A DNA stretch of 64,000 nucleotides from Myxococcales bacterium (GCA_023248635.1 JAHFED010000024.1:1-64000), one strand, 5' to 3'; numbered from the stretch's first letter, positions 17,262 to 27,050 are shown. Notes: generated from the sequence alone by a model not told the origin. Made by a program: numbers and translations.

Positions 17262-18680
17262 ATGTCTCTGGGCAGGCTCCTCCCCGTGCTCGCGATGACG
17301 ATGGCGTCGTCGTCGACGTGGGCGCAGAGCGAGCCGGCGTCGACCAGCCTGCCCCTCGATCGCTTCCGCACCCCCATCGATGACAAAGGCCTGGGGGTCA
17401 CCGAAGGCGGCGCCGTCCCGGGCCACCTCGCCTTTCAGGGGGGGCTGGTGCTGAACTACGCGCTGAATCCGCTGGTGCTCAGGGATCAGGACAACAACGT
17501 CGTCGCCGCCCTCGTCGCCCACCGCGTCGGCGTCGATCTGCTCTTCACCATTGGCTTGTTCGAGTACATCTCGCTCGGGGTCGAGCTGCCTCTGACCGCG
17601 CAACAGGGCGGAGCGATCCCCGAGGCCCTGCGGAGCGTGATCGCCGAGGACAAGAGCGCGGGTCTGGGCATCGGGGACCTGCGGCTGGTGCCCAAGGTTC
17701 GCCTGCTCCGCGAAGACGTGCATTTCGTCTCGCTCGCGCTGATGCCGATGATCACCCTGCCCACCTCCGGCGGCCTCGCCTTCGACGACAACGAGAGCCC
17801 GGCCTTTCGCTGGGGCGCCAACTACCTCGGCGAGGGCGACGGGGTCTTCGCCTTCATCCCCGAAGTCGCGGCATCCACCAACTTCGTCGGCGTGCGCGTG
17901 GCGGCGAACCTCGGCTACCGGCTGCGGCAACCCACGCTCTTTCTCGGCGCGTTTCCGGTGGAGCCAGAGCTCGTCTACCGCCTGGGCGTCGGCTATGACC
18001 TCGGGGAATTCATCAAGGAAATTGAGGCGTTGCTGCTCTCGATCGAGATCTTTGGCGCCACCAGCGACAGCAATCCCTTTGGGCTCGTCGACCCCGCCGC
18101 CGACCCCGATGCGGTGCGCCTGCAGAACCCCCTCGAGTTTCTGATCAGCGGGCGCTGGCGCGTCGGCGGCGGCGTCTTGGTCGAAGGCGGCTTGGGCGGC
18201 GGGTTGAGGGCCGGTTTTGGCTCTCCCGATCTGCGCCTGTACGCTGGGGTGCGCTACGGCGTGGAAGACAACGACAAAGACGACGACGGCGTCGACGACA
18301 AGAGCGACGCTTGCGCCGCTGAAGCCGAAGACAAAGATGGGCACGACGACAGCGATGGCTGCCCCGATCGCGACGACGACGGCGACGGGTTCCCCGATGG
18401 CGCAGATCGTTGCCCCGACGCTGCCGAAGACACCGACGCCTTCGCCGACGAGGACGGCTGTCCCGACGACGACAACGACAACGACGGGGTCAACGACGTC
18501 GACGACCGGTGCCGCGACAGCCCGGGCCTGCTCGCCTTTGGGGGCTGCCCAACCCCCGACAGCGATGGCGACGGCCTCACCGACGACGTCGACGCCTGCG
18601 CCGACGTCGCTGGGGGCAGCGAGCTGACAGGCTGTCCCGCGGACGAAAAGGGCGCAGCTGCCGTGGGGCAACAACCCTGA
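17262..18680 (+). CDS. Outer-membrane beta-barrel protein with thrombospondin type-3 repeats
   Basis: A 472-aa exported protein with signal peptide MSLGRLLPVLAMTMASSSTWAQ. Residues about 50-330 alternate like a beta-barrel (for example FEYISLGVELPLTA, VAANLGYRLRQP, LRLYAVRYG-like strands). Residues about 335-460 are Asp-rich thrombospondin type-3 repeats (DxDxDGxxDxxDxC), which bind calcium. OmpA-like proteins of this build usually end in a peptidoglycan-binding OmpA domain; here the chain stops after the repeats with a short tail, so that domain is absent. ATG at 17262 gives the signal peptide. Located 75 bp before a cytochrome gene. Function beyond a structural envelope role is not predictable. 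Confidence 0.8.
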   Translation: MSLGRLLPVLAMTMASSSTWAQSEPASTSLPLDRFRTPIDDKGLGVTEGGAVPGHLAFQGGLVLNYALNPLVLRDQDNNVVAALVAHRVGVDLLFTIGLFEYISLGVELPLTAQQGGAIPEALRSVIAEDKSAGLGIGDLRLVPKVRLLREDVHFVSLALMPMITLPTSGGLAFDDNESPAFRWGANYLGEGDGVFAFIPEVAASTNFVGVRVAANLGYRLRQPTLFLGAFPVEPELVYRLGVGYDLGEFIKEIEALLLSIEIFGATSDSNPFGLVDPAADPDAVRLQNPLEFLISGRWRVGGGVLVEGGLGGGLRAGFGSPDLRLYAGVRYGVEDNDKDDDGVDDKSDACAAEAEDKDGHDDSDGCPDRDDDGDGFPDGADRCPDAAEDTDAFADEDGCPDDDNDNDGVNDVDDRCRDSPGLLAFGGCPTPDSDGDGLTDDVDACADVAGGSELTGCPADEKGAAAVGQQP

Positions 18681-18753
18681 AGCGCCCAAGATGGGAGCCC
18701 TGGGCCGAAACGCGCTGCTTTCCGCCGCAGCGCGGCGACGTTAGACGAGGGGC

Positions 18754-20859
18754 ATGCTCCGCCTCTTTGTGATCGCCACCGTGCTGCTCGCGTCGACGAC
18801 GGGGCCGCAGGTGCCCGCGGCCCAAGCCCACAAGCGCTTCGCCCGCAAGCTTGGGGTGCAATGCAAGGAGTGCCACCAGTCCCCCGAGGGCGGCGGCCCG
18901 CGCAATCTCATCGGCCAATATTTCCAGGCGACATCAGAGCTGCCCCTCGACCGCTCGCCCCAGACCATGAAGCTCGTCGAGAGCACCGTCGATCGCTGGT
19001 TGCTCGAGCTGCTCGCCGATCCGCCGACCGTGCGCTGGCGTCATGTCCCCCTCGCCCAGTTGAGCGCGGAGCCCGCCCGCACCTATACGCCCGCGCCCCC
19101 GAGCGCCCTGCTGCGGCGCCTCTCCCTCGATCTGCGCGGCACCGCTCCCAGCGAGAAAGAGCTGCACCAGCTGCTCGAAAGCCAGCGCTCGGCCGAGGCT
19201 CTGGTCGAAGAGTGGATTGAAAGCAAAGACTTCGAATCGACATTTTTCTTATATCATAAAGACATCATTCGCCCGCGCACGGGCATTTTCAACACACCGG
19301 TCAGCTTCTCCCGCGTTTCGAAGCTGAAGGTGGGCGACGTCGACGTCATCTCCTCCGAGCGCCTGCGCACCGAATCGGCCGACGGCGATTGTGGCCCGGG
19401 AAAGACGGTTGATGTCAGCCCCTGGTGGGATCGCAAGAGCATCGTGAAAACCTGTATCAAGACGGCGTCGACGGCGGCCACTGCTGTGGTCAAGGGTCAA
19501 ACCTTGCGCTGCGACAGCGAAGAGGGGCAGCGATCGGGGGGCTGCGGCTGCGGTCCGAACTTGGTTTTTTGTTATGTCGATAGTGTGCGCGAAGATGTCA
19601 TCAAATCGATGAAAGACGAGATGGCGCAGTTGGCCATGGCCGTCGTCAAAGAGAACCGGCCCTACTCTGAGGTGCTGACGGCTGACTGGACCATGGTCGA
19701 CGGCAAGCTGGAGGTCTTCTACGGCAAGCTCTGGGGCGACCAAGTCTCGATCAAGGACCCCGACGGCGGCAAGTCTTGGCGGCGCATCGAACGAGATCCG
19801 CGGCACAGTGGTGTGTTGAGCTCGCCACCCATGCTCAATTTTTTCTACAACGGCCGTCGCTGGGCCCAGCGCACCCTCGAGGCCTTCTTCTGCCACGAGA
19901 CCACGCCGGACTTCGATCTCCTCGACGACACCGTCGACGCCGGCCACACCGTCGCCGTCCCCTACCGCGACAGCCCCGATCTCATGCCCACCCAGACTGT
20001 CACCGAGGGACGCGCCTGCGCCGCCTGCCACCTGCAGCTCGACGCAGTCTCCCGCCTCAAGGACCGCTGGGACTACTTCGGCGCCTACCATGAGACCATG
20101 CCCGGTCCCCGGCCCCTGCCCATCCCCCAGTCCGCCCTCTTCGAAGGCCAGCTCGTCGACGGCCTCGACGGCCTGGGCAAGGCGCTGTCGTCGTCGCCGG
20201 TCTTTCACGATTGCGTCGTCAACCAGGCCTGGGAGCACATGACCGGCCACCGCTTCCGCGCCGACGAAGTGCTGACCCGCCGCGCGCTGGTCGGCGAATT
20301 CGAAGCGAAGCAATTGAATTTCAAAGATCTATTGCGCGCCATCATTCGTACACCAGAGTACCGATCGATGGAGAACATCAAGCTCATGAAAAAAGAACAG
20401 TACGTGCGGGCCATGGGCCGGGCCACCGACGTCGCCTGGAAGGTCGCCGACAAATCCGGCTGGGATCTCTACTACGACAAGATTGGCGGCATGGATTATC
20501 GAAAAATTGAGTTTCGAGATGTCAATCCAGGGATTGGGCATTCCCTCGTGCAATTCAAGGCCGCCGGCGAGAGCTGCAACGAGCTGGTGGGGCGCGAGCA
20601 GAAGCGGGGCCGCAAAGAGCGCATCTGGTTGTCCGTCGTCGACGACGTCGACAAAGAGGCCTCCCCCACCGACGTCGACGCCGCGCTGGCCCGCCTCTAT
20701 TTGCGCGCGGTGGCCCGGCCCTGGTCCGAGGTCCCCGAAGAAGAGAAGCGGCTGATGCGCGACCTCTTCGCCGACGTCGCCGACAAGCAGGGGGGAGCGC
20801 AAGGCTGGAAGGCTGTGTGCACCGCGGTCTTTGGCTCCGCCGACTACGCGCTGTACTGA
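18754..20859 (+). CDS. Exported c-type cytochrome, DUF1549/DUF1585-like
   Basis: A 701-aa exported protein with an N-terminal signal (residues 1-25). It has two heme c motifs: CKECH at residues 37-41 and CAACH at 422-426. Between them SALLRRLSLDLRGTAPSEKEL matches the DUF1549 type of large planctomycete and myxobacterial cytochromes. After the second heme a DUF1585-like segment reads GQLVDGLDGLGKALSSSPVF, followed by CVVNQAWEHMTGHRF, and then LLRAIIRTPEYR. It is probably a periplasmic oxidoreductase, substrate unknown. Local AT-rich patches at 19240-19275 and 20485-20535 contrast with the high-GC background. It lies 11 bp before an ATP-grasp gene. Confidence 0.8.
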   Translation: MLRLFVIATVLLASTTGPQVPAAQAHKRFARKLGVQCKECHQSPEGGGPRNLIGQYFQATSELPLDRSPQTMKLVESTVDRWLLELLADPPTVRWRHVPLAQLSAEPARTYTPAPPSALLRRLSLDLRGTAPSEKELHQLLESQRSAEALVEEWIESKDFESTFFLYHKDIIRPRTGIFNTPVSFSRVSKLKVGDVDVISSERLRTESADGDCGPGKTVDVSPWWDRKSIVKTCIKTASTAATAVVKGQTLRCDSEEGQRSGGCGCGPNLVFCYVDSVREDVIKSMKDEMAQLAMAVVKENRPYSEVLTADWTMVDGKLEVFYGKLWGDQVSIKDPDGGKSWRRIERDPRHSGVLSSPPMLNFFYNGRRWAQRTLEAFFCHETTPDFDLLDDTVDAGHTVAVPYRDSPDLMPTQTVTEGRACAACHLQLDAVSRLKDRWDYFGAYHETMPGPRPLPIPQSALFEGQLVDGLDGLGKALSSSPVFHDCVVNQAWEHMTGHRFRADEVLTRRALVGEFEAKQLNFKDLLRAIIRTPEYRSMENIKLMKKEQYVRAMGRATDVAWKVADKSGWDLYYDKIGGMDYRKIEFRDVNPGIGHSLVQFKAAGESCNELVGREQKRGRKERIWLSVVDDVDKEASPTDVDAALARLYLRAVARPWSEVPEEEKRLMRDLFADVADKQGGAQGWKAVCTAVFGSADYALY

Positions 20860-20870
20860 GCTCCCCAACA

Positions 20871-21761
20871 ATGACGATGCGCATCGCTCTGGCCACCTGC
20901 AGCGAGCTGCCGGCTCTCGACGACGACGACCACGGCTATGTGCGGGCCCTGCGCGATCGGGGGGCCACGGTCACTCTGCCCTGTTGGGACGACGCCGCTG
21001 CCGACTGGGACGTCGACCTCGTCGTCATCCGCTCGACCTGGGACTACAGCCAGCGCAAGGACGCCTTCGTCGCCTGGGCCGAACGCGTCGACGCAGGCAC
21101 CACGCTGCTGAACCCCTCGTCGATGGTGCGGTGGAACACCGACAAGCAGCGCTACCTCACCGACCTCAGCGAGCAGGGGATCCCCACGGTGCCCACAGCC
21201 TGGTTGCCGCTGAGCAGCGAGCGCGTCGATGTCGCCGCTTTGGTGGCCCGCCACGGCTTCCAGGACGTCGTCATCAAGCCCATCGTCGGCGCCGGCTCCA
21301 GAGACACCATTCGCGTCGGCGCCAAAGACACAGCCACCGAAGCCCAGTTCTTCGTCGATCAACAGCTGTCGACGCAGGCCCTGATGGTGCAGCCCTTTCT
21401 CCCCGGCATCAGCGAGGGCGAAGTGAGCCTGATTTTTCTCGAGGGCGCGCAACGGCTCGCCTTCTCCCACGCCGTCATCAAGCGACCCGCCCTCGGCGAC
21501 TTCCGCAGCCAGCCCGAGTTCGGCTCCGAGGTCGAAGGGCACTCACCGACGCCGACGGAGCGTGACATCGCCGAACGCGCGCTGCACCTCGCCGGTGGAC
21601 GCCCCCTCTACGCCCGCGTCGACCTCGTCACCGGCTTGGATGGCCAACCGACTTTGATCGAGCTCGAGCTGGTCGAGCCCTGCCTCTACCTGGGCTGGTC
21701 CGACGACGCCGCCGCCGCCTTCGCCGACGCCACCCTGCGCCGGGCCCGCAAGCCGCGCTGA
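20871..21761 (+). CDS. ATP-grasp domain protein (RimK/DcsG-like)
   Basis: A 296-aa ATP-grasp enzyme. The N-terminal preATP-grasp segment reads IALATCSELPALDDDD and DLVVIRSTWDYSQR (about 45-58). The ATP-binding core has RWNTDKQRYLTDL, VVIKPIVGAGSRDT (about 135-148), QPFLPGISEGEVSLIFL and the metal-binding end RVDLVTGLDGQPTLIELELVEP split over two strands. The order resembles glutathione-synthetase-like DcsG/RimK relatives that form amide or peptide bonds with ATP; substrate unknown. ATG at 20871 (or 20877) is used; an upstream in-frame ATG at 20817 lies inside the cytochrome gene. Probably co-transcribed with the cytochrome gene 11 bp upstream. Confidence 0.8.
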   Translation: MTMRIALATCSELPALDDDDHGYVRALRDRGATVTLPCWDDAAADWDVDLVVIRSTWDYSQRKDAFVAWAERVDAGTTLLNPSSMVRWNTDKQRYLTDLSEQGIPTVPTAWLPLSSERVDVAALVARHGFQDVVIKPIVGAGSRDTIRVGAKDTATEAQFFVDQQLSTQALMVQPFLPGISEGEVSLIFLEGAQRLAFSHAVIKRPALGDFRSQPEFGSEVEGHSPTPTERDIAERALHLAGGRPLYARVDLVTGLDGQPTLIELELVEPCLYLGWSDDAAAAFADATLRRARKPR

Positions 21762-21814
21762 CGCCCAGGCAAGGACGGGATCGCTCCGAGGGTGCTTGCC
21801 CTCCTCGAAAGATC

Positions 21815-21958
21815 CCCCTCACCCCGCCGAAGCGGCGACTTCTCCCGAGGACGGGAGATGGTGAGACGCAAGCAGGGAGAAGGAGTCGATTGACGTCGAG
21901 AACGGCGTTTTCTCCTCCCTTCTCCCGTCCTCGGGAAGAGGGGCTGGGGGTGAGGGGA
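21815..21958. repeat. MITE-like inverted-repeat element
   Basis: Ends CCCCTCACCCC (left) and GGGGGTGAGGGG (right) are inverted over 144 bp. Inside, two smaller palindromes carry CTCCCG-CGGGAG and TCCCG-CGGGA. No coding potential. It fills most of the 21762-22147 gap together with a type D block. Confidence 0.6.
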
Positions 21959-22028
21959 CATGCGGCGTCGAGAAAGCAGGTTTTTTTTCCCACCGTCAGC
22001 TTGCCCGGCGGCGTTCCCCACAGCTCGG

Positions 22029-22060
22029 CAATTCTCTGCCCTCAGGCCGGGCGGCCAATT
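22029..22060 (+). repeat. Type D block
   Basis: AATT-bounded block with core CTGCCCTCAGGCCGGGCGG, same as at 8529 and 30507. It lies in the leader of the acyl-CoA synthetase gene. Confidence 0.85.
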
Positions 22061-22147
22061 GACGCACTGGGTCCCCCCTGCAGCGATGATCTGCTACAGG
22101 CCTCGCATCCCATGTCGAAGGCGCGGGCGAACGCGCAAGGAAAAGCA

Positions 22148-23986
22148 ATGGCAAAATCCATCTATGAGCTGTTCCAAAATACGGTGACTGCTCGCAAAGA
22201 TCGCGTGGCGGCCCAGTACAAGTCCGGCGGGGCCTGGCGGGACGTCACCTGGGGCGAGATGGACAAGACCAGCCGCCTGGTGGCCGCCGCGCTGGTGAAG
22301 CAGGGCGTGCAACCCAAAGAGATGGTCTCGCTCATCTCCAACACCCGCCTGGAGTGGATCACCGCCGACCTGGGCATCCAGGGCGCGGGTGCGACGACGG
22401 TGCCCATCTACCAATCGTCGACCCCCGATGACACGCAGTTCATCCTCAACGACGCCGGCTCCGTCGCCGTCATCGTCGAGGACAACACCCAGCTCAAAAA
22501 GATGCGCGGCATCAAGGCCCAGGTGCCCAAGATCAAGAAGGTCATCGCCATGAGCGGTGACGTCGACGACTCCGGCTGGGAGATTGGTTGGGAGGCCTTC
22601 TTGAAAGAGGGCGAGGCCTACCTCGCGGCCCACGAAGGCGACGTCAAAGCGCGCTCTGCTGGCCTCACGCCCCAAGACCTGCTCACCCTCATCTACACCT
22701 CGGGCACCACCGGCCGGCCCAAGGGCGCCATGCTGACGCATGACAACATGCTCTATGAGGCCGAGGCGATTCATAAGATCAATCTGATCTCACCCGACGA
22801 CGTCCAATACCTCTTTCTGCCCATGGCCCACGTGTTCGCCAAGGTGCTCGAGACCATTTGGTTCCAGGAGGGTCACGTCATGTCCTTCTGGAGCGGGGAC
22901 ATGAAGAAGATCGTTGACGAGCTCGGCGAGGTGCGCCCGACCATGATGGCCTCGGTGCCCCGCATCTTCGAGAAGGTGCACGCCAAGGTCATCGCTGACA
23001 CGCAGGCGGCACCGGGTCTCCCCGGCAAGATCGCGCGCTGGGGCATCGCCCAGGGCGAGAAGGCCGGCAAGCTCGAACAGGCCGGCGGCAAGCCCGGCGG
23101 CATCGCCTGGACCCTGGCCGAGAAGCTGGTGTTCTCGAAGGTGCAAGCCAAGCTCTCGGCGCGTTTTGGTGGACGCCTGCGCTTCTTCGTCTCCGGCGGG
23201 GCTCCCTTGGGACGGGATGTGGCCTACTTCTTCAAATACGCCGGCGTCACCATCTGCGAGGGCTTTGGACTGACCGAGACGTCGGCGGCGTCGGCGGTGA
23301 ACCGTCCGTCCGACACCCGCATCGGCACCGTCGGCAAGGCTCTGCCGGGCACGGAATTCAAGGTCGCCAGCGACGGTGAGCTGCTCATCCGCGGCCGCGG
23401 GGTCATGAAGGGCTATTGGAACCGCGACGACGCCACCAAAGAGGCCATCGACGCTGAAAATTGGTTCCACACCGGCGACATCGGCGTCGTCGACACCGAC
23501 GGCTACATCAAGATCACCGATCGCAAGAAGGACATCATCGTTACTGCGGGCGGCAAGAACGTGGCCCCGCAGAACCTCGAGAACCTGATCAAGTCGAAGT
23601 CGTCGTTGATCTCGCAGGTCGTCGTGCACGGCGACAAGCGCAAGTTCCTCTCAGCCATCGTCACCCTCGACGAAGAGAACGTGAAGAACTTCGCCAAGCA
23701 GCGAAACATGTCCGGCGACTACGCAGCCCTGACCCAAAAGCCCGAGGTCACTGAAGCCCTGGCCGCGGCCTTCAAGGAGATCAACACCACCCTGGCGTCG
23801 TACGAGTCGATCAAGAAGTGGAAGATCCTCGATCACGACTTCACCATCGGTGACAAGCCCGAAGAGAAAGACCAGCCAGGAGCCAGCCTCCTGACGGCCT
23901 CTCTCAAAGTGAAGCGAAAGGCCGTCAACGAGCGCTACAAAGAAGTGCTCGACGGCTTCTATGCCGACGGCGGCGGCGCCGACTGA
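22148..23986 (+). CDS. Long-chain acyl-CoA synthetase (AMP-forming)
   Basis: A 612-aa adenylate-forming enzyme that activates fatty acids to acyl-CoA through an acyl-AMP. The core AMP motif YTSGTTGRPKG lies at about residues 183-193. GLTETSAA (A5-like), WFHTGDIG, the hinge TDRKKDIIVTAGGKN and NLENLIK follow in order. Length and the FADD15-like C-terminal segment fit eukaryotic-style long-chain synthetases. The start at 22148 has AAGGA at 22137-22141 with 6-nt spacing; an in-frame ATG at 22112 would add 12 residues and is the alternative. Followed by a hairpin terminator at 24015. Substrate chain length cannot be read directly. Confidence 0.9.
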   Translation: MAKSIYELFQNTVTARKDRVAAQYKSGGAWRDVTWGEMDKTSRLVAAALVKQGVQPKEMVSLISNTRLEWITADLGIQGAGATTVPIYQSSTPDDTQFILNDAGSVAVIVEDNTQLKKMRGIKAQVPKIKKVIAMSGDVDDSGWEIGWEAFLKEGEAYLAAHEGDVKARSAGLTPQDLLTLIYTSGTTGRPKGAMLTHDNMLYEAEAIHKINLISPDDVQYLFLPMAHVFAKVLETIWFQEGHVMSFWSGDMKKIVDELGEVRPTMMASVPRIFEKVHAKVIADTQAAPGLPGKIARWGIAQGEKAGKLEQAGGKPGGIAWTLAEKLVFSKVQAKLSARFGGRLRFFVSGGAPLGRDVAYFFKYAGVTICEGFGLTETSAASAVNRPSDTRIGTVGKALPGTEFKVASDGELLIRGRGVMKGYWNRDDATKEAIDAENWFHTGDIGVVDTDGYIKITDRKKDIIVTAGGKNVAPQNLENLIKSKSSLISQVVVHGDKRKFLSAIVTLDEENVKNFAKQRNMSGDYAALTQKPEVTEALAAAFKEINTTLASYESIKKWKILDHDFTIGDKPEEKDQPGASLLTASLKVKRKAVNERYKEVLDGFYADGGGAD

Positions 23987-24014
23987 GCTTTCTGTTGCTG
24001 ATATGAAGAATACT

Positions 24015-24040
24015 GAAAGGCGCCGAAAGGCGCCTTTCTA
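24015..24040 (+). terminator. Intrinsic terminator after acyl-CoA synthetase
   Basis: Perfect 10-bp stem GAAAGGCGCC / GGCGCCTTTC with a GAAA tetraloop, followed by TAGTTTC. The stem is strong but the T-rich tail is short and interrupted. Confidence 0.65.
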
Positions 24041-24155
24041 GTTTCGCTTAGAGGTGCGCATTCGTGAGCTGATTTTCTCTTGTCGGCTCAGCGACCGATG
24101 GCAGAAACGCGGGCGCCAGAGGCAAGGCGCCTCGCTCGGCTTTAGAATCGCTTGC

Positions 24156-24965
24156 ATGATGAAGACGCGGGTTTTCTCCCTGGGGCTCATCCTTCTCGGC
24201 GCGGCACAGCTCGAAGCGGGGCCACCTCCCCGCGCTCCCACGCGGCCTGCTCTGGAGATGCGGCAGGGGCGCTTTTTCCGCTGGGCGGCGCCGCCAGGCT
24301 GGAGGGTGAACGAGACGAGCAACGGCGTGGACCTGACCTCGCCCGACGGCCGGACCATTGCCACCAGCGCCATCTTGCTGCGTTCGCCGGGGTCGACGAC
24401 GCCGACCCAGTTCATTCTCGCGATGATTCCCCGCGTCCCGGGCTTCAGCGGATTTCGGGTCCTCTCAACGACGAACCTGCCGCCGCAGGGGGGCTTTCTG
24501 GTGCAGCGCGTGGAGTGTGCCTATGCGGCCAACGGCGTGCCCGTTCGCGCCAGCTACACCGCGGCGGTGCGCTCGATGATGGGGATGAGCTTTGACGCCG
24601 CCGTCGTCGGCTACCACGCCCCCGCTGGCGAGTTCGATCGGGCCCGCGACTGGCTCGCGCGCGTCGCGGCGGACATCCAGATCACCAACACGGCGCAGGT
24701 CGCCGGCAACGACCAGATCATGCCGGCCCAAAACCACCCACTCGACAACTCCGGCCTGCTCGAGTCGTGGCGGCAGAAGGGCCTCTCCGAAGACCGCATC
24801 TCGAAGGCCCGACGCGAAGCCACCATGGGTTACGAGCGCGTCAGAGACTCCGACACCGGGCAGGTCTACGAGATGCCCCTCGAGGCCTGGGACGGGACCC
24901 GTGGCGGCTACGTGAACCCGCAGCGCCCCACCGAGCTGCTCGATCCGACCCAGCCTGGCGAGTAG
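24156..24965 (+). CDS. Exported protein of unknown function
   Basis: A 269-aa protein with a signal peptide ([18 protein letters not shown], cleavage near residue 20-22). The mature part starts Pro-rich, then [21 protein letters not shown] and [14 protein letters not shown], a pattern seen in secreted PsbP/DUF1795-like proteins, but I cannot confirm a family. The C-terminus reads [19 protein letters not shown], which resembles proteins that expect a product to be modified or matured at the envelope. ATG at 24156 (or 24159) begins the signal peptide; an upstream in-frame ATG at 24054 adds a charged segment and is rejected. It precedes the clpP pair by 117 bp; no functional link is evident. Confidence 0.7.
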   Translation: MMKTRVFSLGLILLGAAQLEAGPPPRAPTRPALEMRQGRFFRWAAPPGWRVNETSNGVDLTSPDGRTIATSAILLRSPGSTTPTQFILAMIPRVPGFSGFRVLSTTNLPPQGGFLVQRVECAYAANGVPVRASYTAAVRSMMGMSFDAAVVGYHAPAGEFDRARDWLARVAADIQITNTAQVAGNDQIMPAQNHPLDNSGLLESWRQKGLSEDRISKARREATMGYERVRDSDTGQVYEMPLEAWDGTRGGYVNPQRPTELLDPTQPGE

Positions 24966-25081
24966 CCCTCCTCGTCGTCATCAACGGGGACCCAACGTCG
25001 ATGGGCAATGGTACCGGGTTCATGGGGCGCTCACCGCCAGGTTGTGAAAGACCCAGCCCGACTGCTACGACGTCGTCACCT

Positions 25082-25711
25082 ATGATTCAGAACAGCAGCT
25101 ACGCCCCCTTCGTCATCGAACAAACCGCCCGGGGCGAGCAGCGCTACGACATCTGGTCGCGGCTGCTGAAGGACCGCATCGTGTTTCTGGGCACCGCCAT
25201 CGACGACGACGTCGCCAACGATGTGGTGGCCCAGCTGCTCTATCTCGCCGCCGACGACGGCGAAAAAGACATCGTCATGTACGTGAACTCGCCGGGCGGC
25301 TCTGTGACCGCTGGTTTGGCCATCTACGACACCATGCAGTACGTGCCGTGCGACGTGCAGACGGTGTGCATCGGTCAGGCGGCGTCGATGGGAGCCGTGA
25401 TTTTGTGCGCGGGGGCAGCGGGCAAAAGGCAGATCCTGCCCCACAGCCGGGTCATGATTCACCAACCCCACGGCGGCGCCGGCGGCACCTCGGCCGACAT
25501 TGAAATCCAGGCCAAAGAAATCATGGGTCTCAAGCACCGCTTGAATCAGATCATTGCCAAGCACGCGGGCAAACCACTCCCTCAAGTTGAAACCGACGCC
25601 GACCGCGATTATTTCATGTCCGCCGAAGAGGCCATCGCCTACGGTTTGGTCGACAAGATGGTCACGCGCGACGCACGCGGTCCCCGGGCCGATGCCGAAA
25701 AGAGAGGCTGA
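25082..25711 (+). CDS. clpP: ATP-dependent Clp protease proteolytic subunit, copy 1
   Basis: A 209-aa serine peptidase subunit of the Clp complex. The catalytic triad is complete: Ser102 in GQAASMGA, His127 in MIHQPHGG, Asp176 in the DADRDYF segment. Spacing equals that of E. coli ClpP (97/122/171) shifted by five. It lacks a long propeptide. With a ClpX/ClpA-type ATPase it would form tetradecameric degradation chambers in the cytoplasm. ATG at 25082 is used. The second clpP starts three bases after its stop, so the two are probably one operon and could form a hetero-oligomer, as known for some bacteria with paired ClpP1/ClpP2. The Clp ATPase gene is not in this window. Confidence 0.95.
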   Translation: MIQNSSYAPFVIEQTARGEQRYDIWSRLLKDRIVFLGTAIDDDVANDVVAQLLYLAADDGEKDIVMYVNSPGGSVTAGLAIYDTMQYVPCDVQTVCIGQAASMGAVILCAGAAGKRQILPHSRVMIHQPHGGAGGTSADIEIQAKEIMGLKHRLNQIIAKHAGKPLPQVETDADRDYFMSAEEAIAYGLVDKMVTRDARGPRADAEKRG

Positions 25712-25714
25712 GCC

Positions 25715-26302
25715 ATGGTCTACGTCGTCGAGCAGACCCCGCGCGGAGAGATCGATTACAACATCTGGGCCCGCCTGCTGAAGGACCGGATCATCTTTGT
25801 CGGCACCCGCATCAACGATCAGGTCGCCAACCTCATTGTCGCGCAGATGCTCTATCTCGAGAGTGAAGACTCCGAGAAAGACATCATCATGTATCTCAAC
25901 TCCCCCGGCGGCGTCGTCACTGCTGGGTTGGCCATCTTCGATGCCATGCATTATGTGCGCTGCGATGTGCAGACCGTGTGCGTCGGGCAGTGTGCCTCGA
26001 TGGGTGCGGTGCTTCTGGCCGCGGGCGCCAAGGGCAAGAGGCAGATCCTGCCCAACAGCCGGGTCATGATTCACCAGCCCCACGGCGGCGCTGGCGGCAC
26101 CAGCAGCGACATCGAGATCCAGGCCCGCGAGATCATGAAGCTGCGCGCACACCTCAACCAGATCCTCGCCGACGCCACGGGTCGGCCCCTGGCGCAGATC
26201 GAGCGCGACACCGACCGCGATCGCTACCTCGGCGCCGAAGAGGCCCTGGCCTATGGCTTGGTCGATCGCGTGGTCACCAAAGAGCTGAAAAAAACGGCCT
26301 GA
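25715..26302 (+). CDS. clpP: ATP-dependent Clp protease proteolytic subunit, copy 2
   Basis: A 195-aa ClpP with the full triad Ser95 (GQCASMGA), His120 (MIHQPHGG) and Asp169 (DTDRDRY). It is closely similar to the upstream copy across its length, for example LLKDRI, NSPGG and GGAGGTS, so the pair looks like a tandem duplication. Differences concentrate at the N-terminal loop, in GGV versus GGS after NSP, and at the C-terminus, regions that contact the ATPase or the other ring. Both appear active by residues. Expression is probably coupled through the 3-bp spacing. Confidence 0.95.
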   Translation: MVYVVEQTPRGEIDYNIWARLLKDRIIFVGTRINDQVANLIVAQMLYLESEDSEKDIIMYLNSPGGVVTAGLAIFDAMHYVRCDVQTVCVGQCASMGAVLLAAGAKGKRQILPNSRVMIHQPHGGAGGTSSDIEIQAREIMKLRAHLNQILADATGRPLAQIERDTDRDRYLGAEEALAYGLVDRVVTKELKKTA

Positions 26303-26321
26303 CTACGTCGTCGGCTCCGCT

Positions 26322-27047
26322 TTGACCGTCTCGTGGTCCCTTGCGCCGCGGCAGAGATTCTCTACACGTCGACGAGTGCTTTTCTTTCTCGCTCTCTCGG
26401 CCCTGGCAGCGGCCACCTTTGGCTCGGTGGTGCTCTACCAGCGCGGGGAGAAACGGCGGCTCAGCGACGGCGGCGTCGTCGATCCCCGCTTGATGCTGCC
26501 AGAGAAAAAGCCCGCAATTTCTGTGAAGCCGAAAAAGGCCGGCAGGTCCGAGCCTCCCAAGGCCGCCGACGAACCCACGCTCGAGACCCTGTCCCGGGGC
26601 GACATCGTCGTCGACGGCGACGACGACTGGTTGGTCACCGGTACCATCGCCTACCGCGAAGAGAAGGACACCTGGGCCTTGCATGCTCTCGACGGCGGCA
26701 CGCGCCAGCGCTTTCTTGAGGTGCGGCAGCGGGGGGGCGGGCTCGATGTGTCCTTCGTCGACCTCGTGGATGGACTCCCCTCGGGACAGCTCTTGCAGGG
26801 GCTCAGCTTTCGCGGCCAGAGCTTTGCCCTCGATGTGCGTGGGGACGCGCGCACCAGCGTCGACGGCGAGGTGGGTCAGCGGGTGTCGTCGGGCGGGGTG
26901 CTCGCGTGGGCCCGCTACAGCGGCGGCGGCGGATCGCTGCTCTTGGTCGAAGACGAGGGTGCGGCGCGGCGGGCTTTTCTCGGCAACAGGGTGCCGCCTT
27001 CGTCGTTGTCCTTGATGTCGGGCGAGCTGAACCGCCAGCAGGACTGA
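26322..27047 (+). CDS. Membrane-anchored DUF4178-like protein
   Basis: A 241-aa protein with one N-terminal membrane helix (about residues 18-38, VLFFLALSALAAATFGSVVLY) after a basic stretch. A charged linker follows, then a domain beginning LSRGDIVVDGDDDWLVTGTI with YREEKDTWALHAL, the pattern of DUF4178. The role of DUF4178 is not established. The first codon is TTG at 26322; an internal GTG before the membrane helix is an alternative. It sits between clpP and polA with 20-bp and 3-bp gaps, so co-transcription is possible, but no shared function is apparent. Confidence 0.65.
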   Translation: MTVSWSLAPRQRFSTRRRVLFFLALSALAAATFGSVVLYQRGEKRRLSDGGVVDPRLMLPEKKPAISVKPKKAGRSEPPKAADEPTLETLSRGDIVVDGDDDWLVTGTIAYREEKDTWALHALDGGTRQRFLEVRQRGGGLDVSFVDLVDGLPSGQLLQGLSFRGQSFALDVRGDARTSVDGEVGQRVSSGGVLAWARYSGGGGSLLLVEDEGAARRAFLGNRVPPSSLSLMSGELNRQQD

Positions 27048-27050
27048 GGC

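Noticed and set aside
22029-22060. Riboswitch or attenuator before the acyl-CoA synthetase
   Set aside because: The sequence is a dispersed type D block found at unrelated genes, so it is not specific for this leader.
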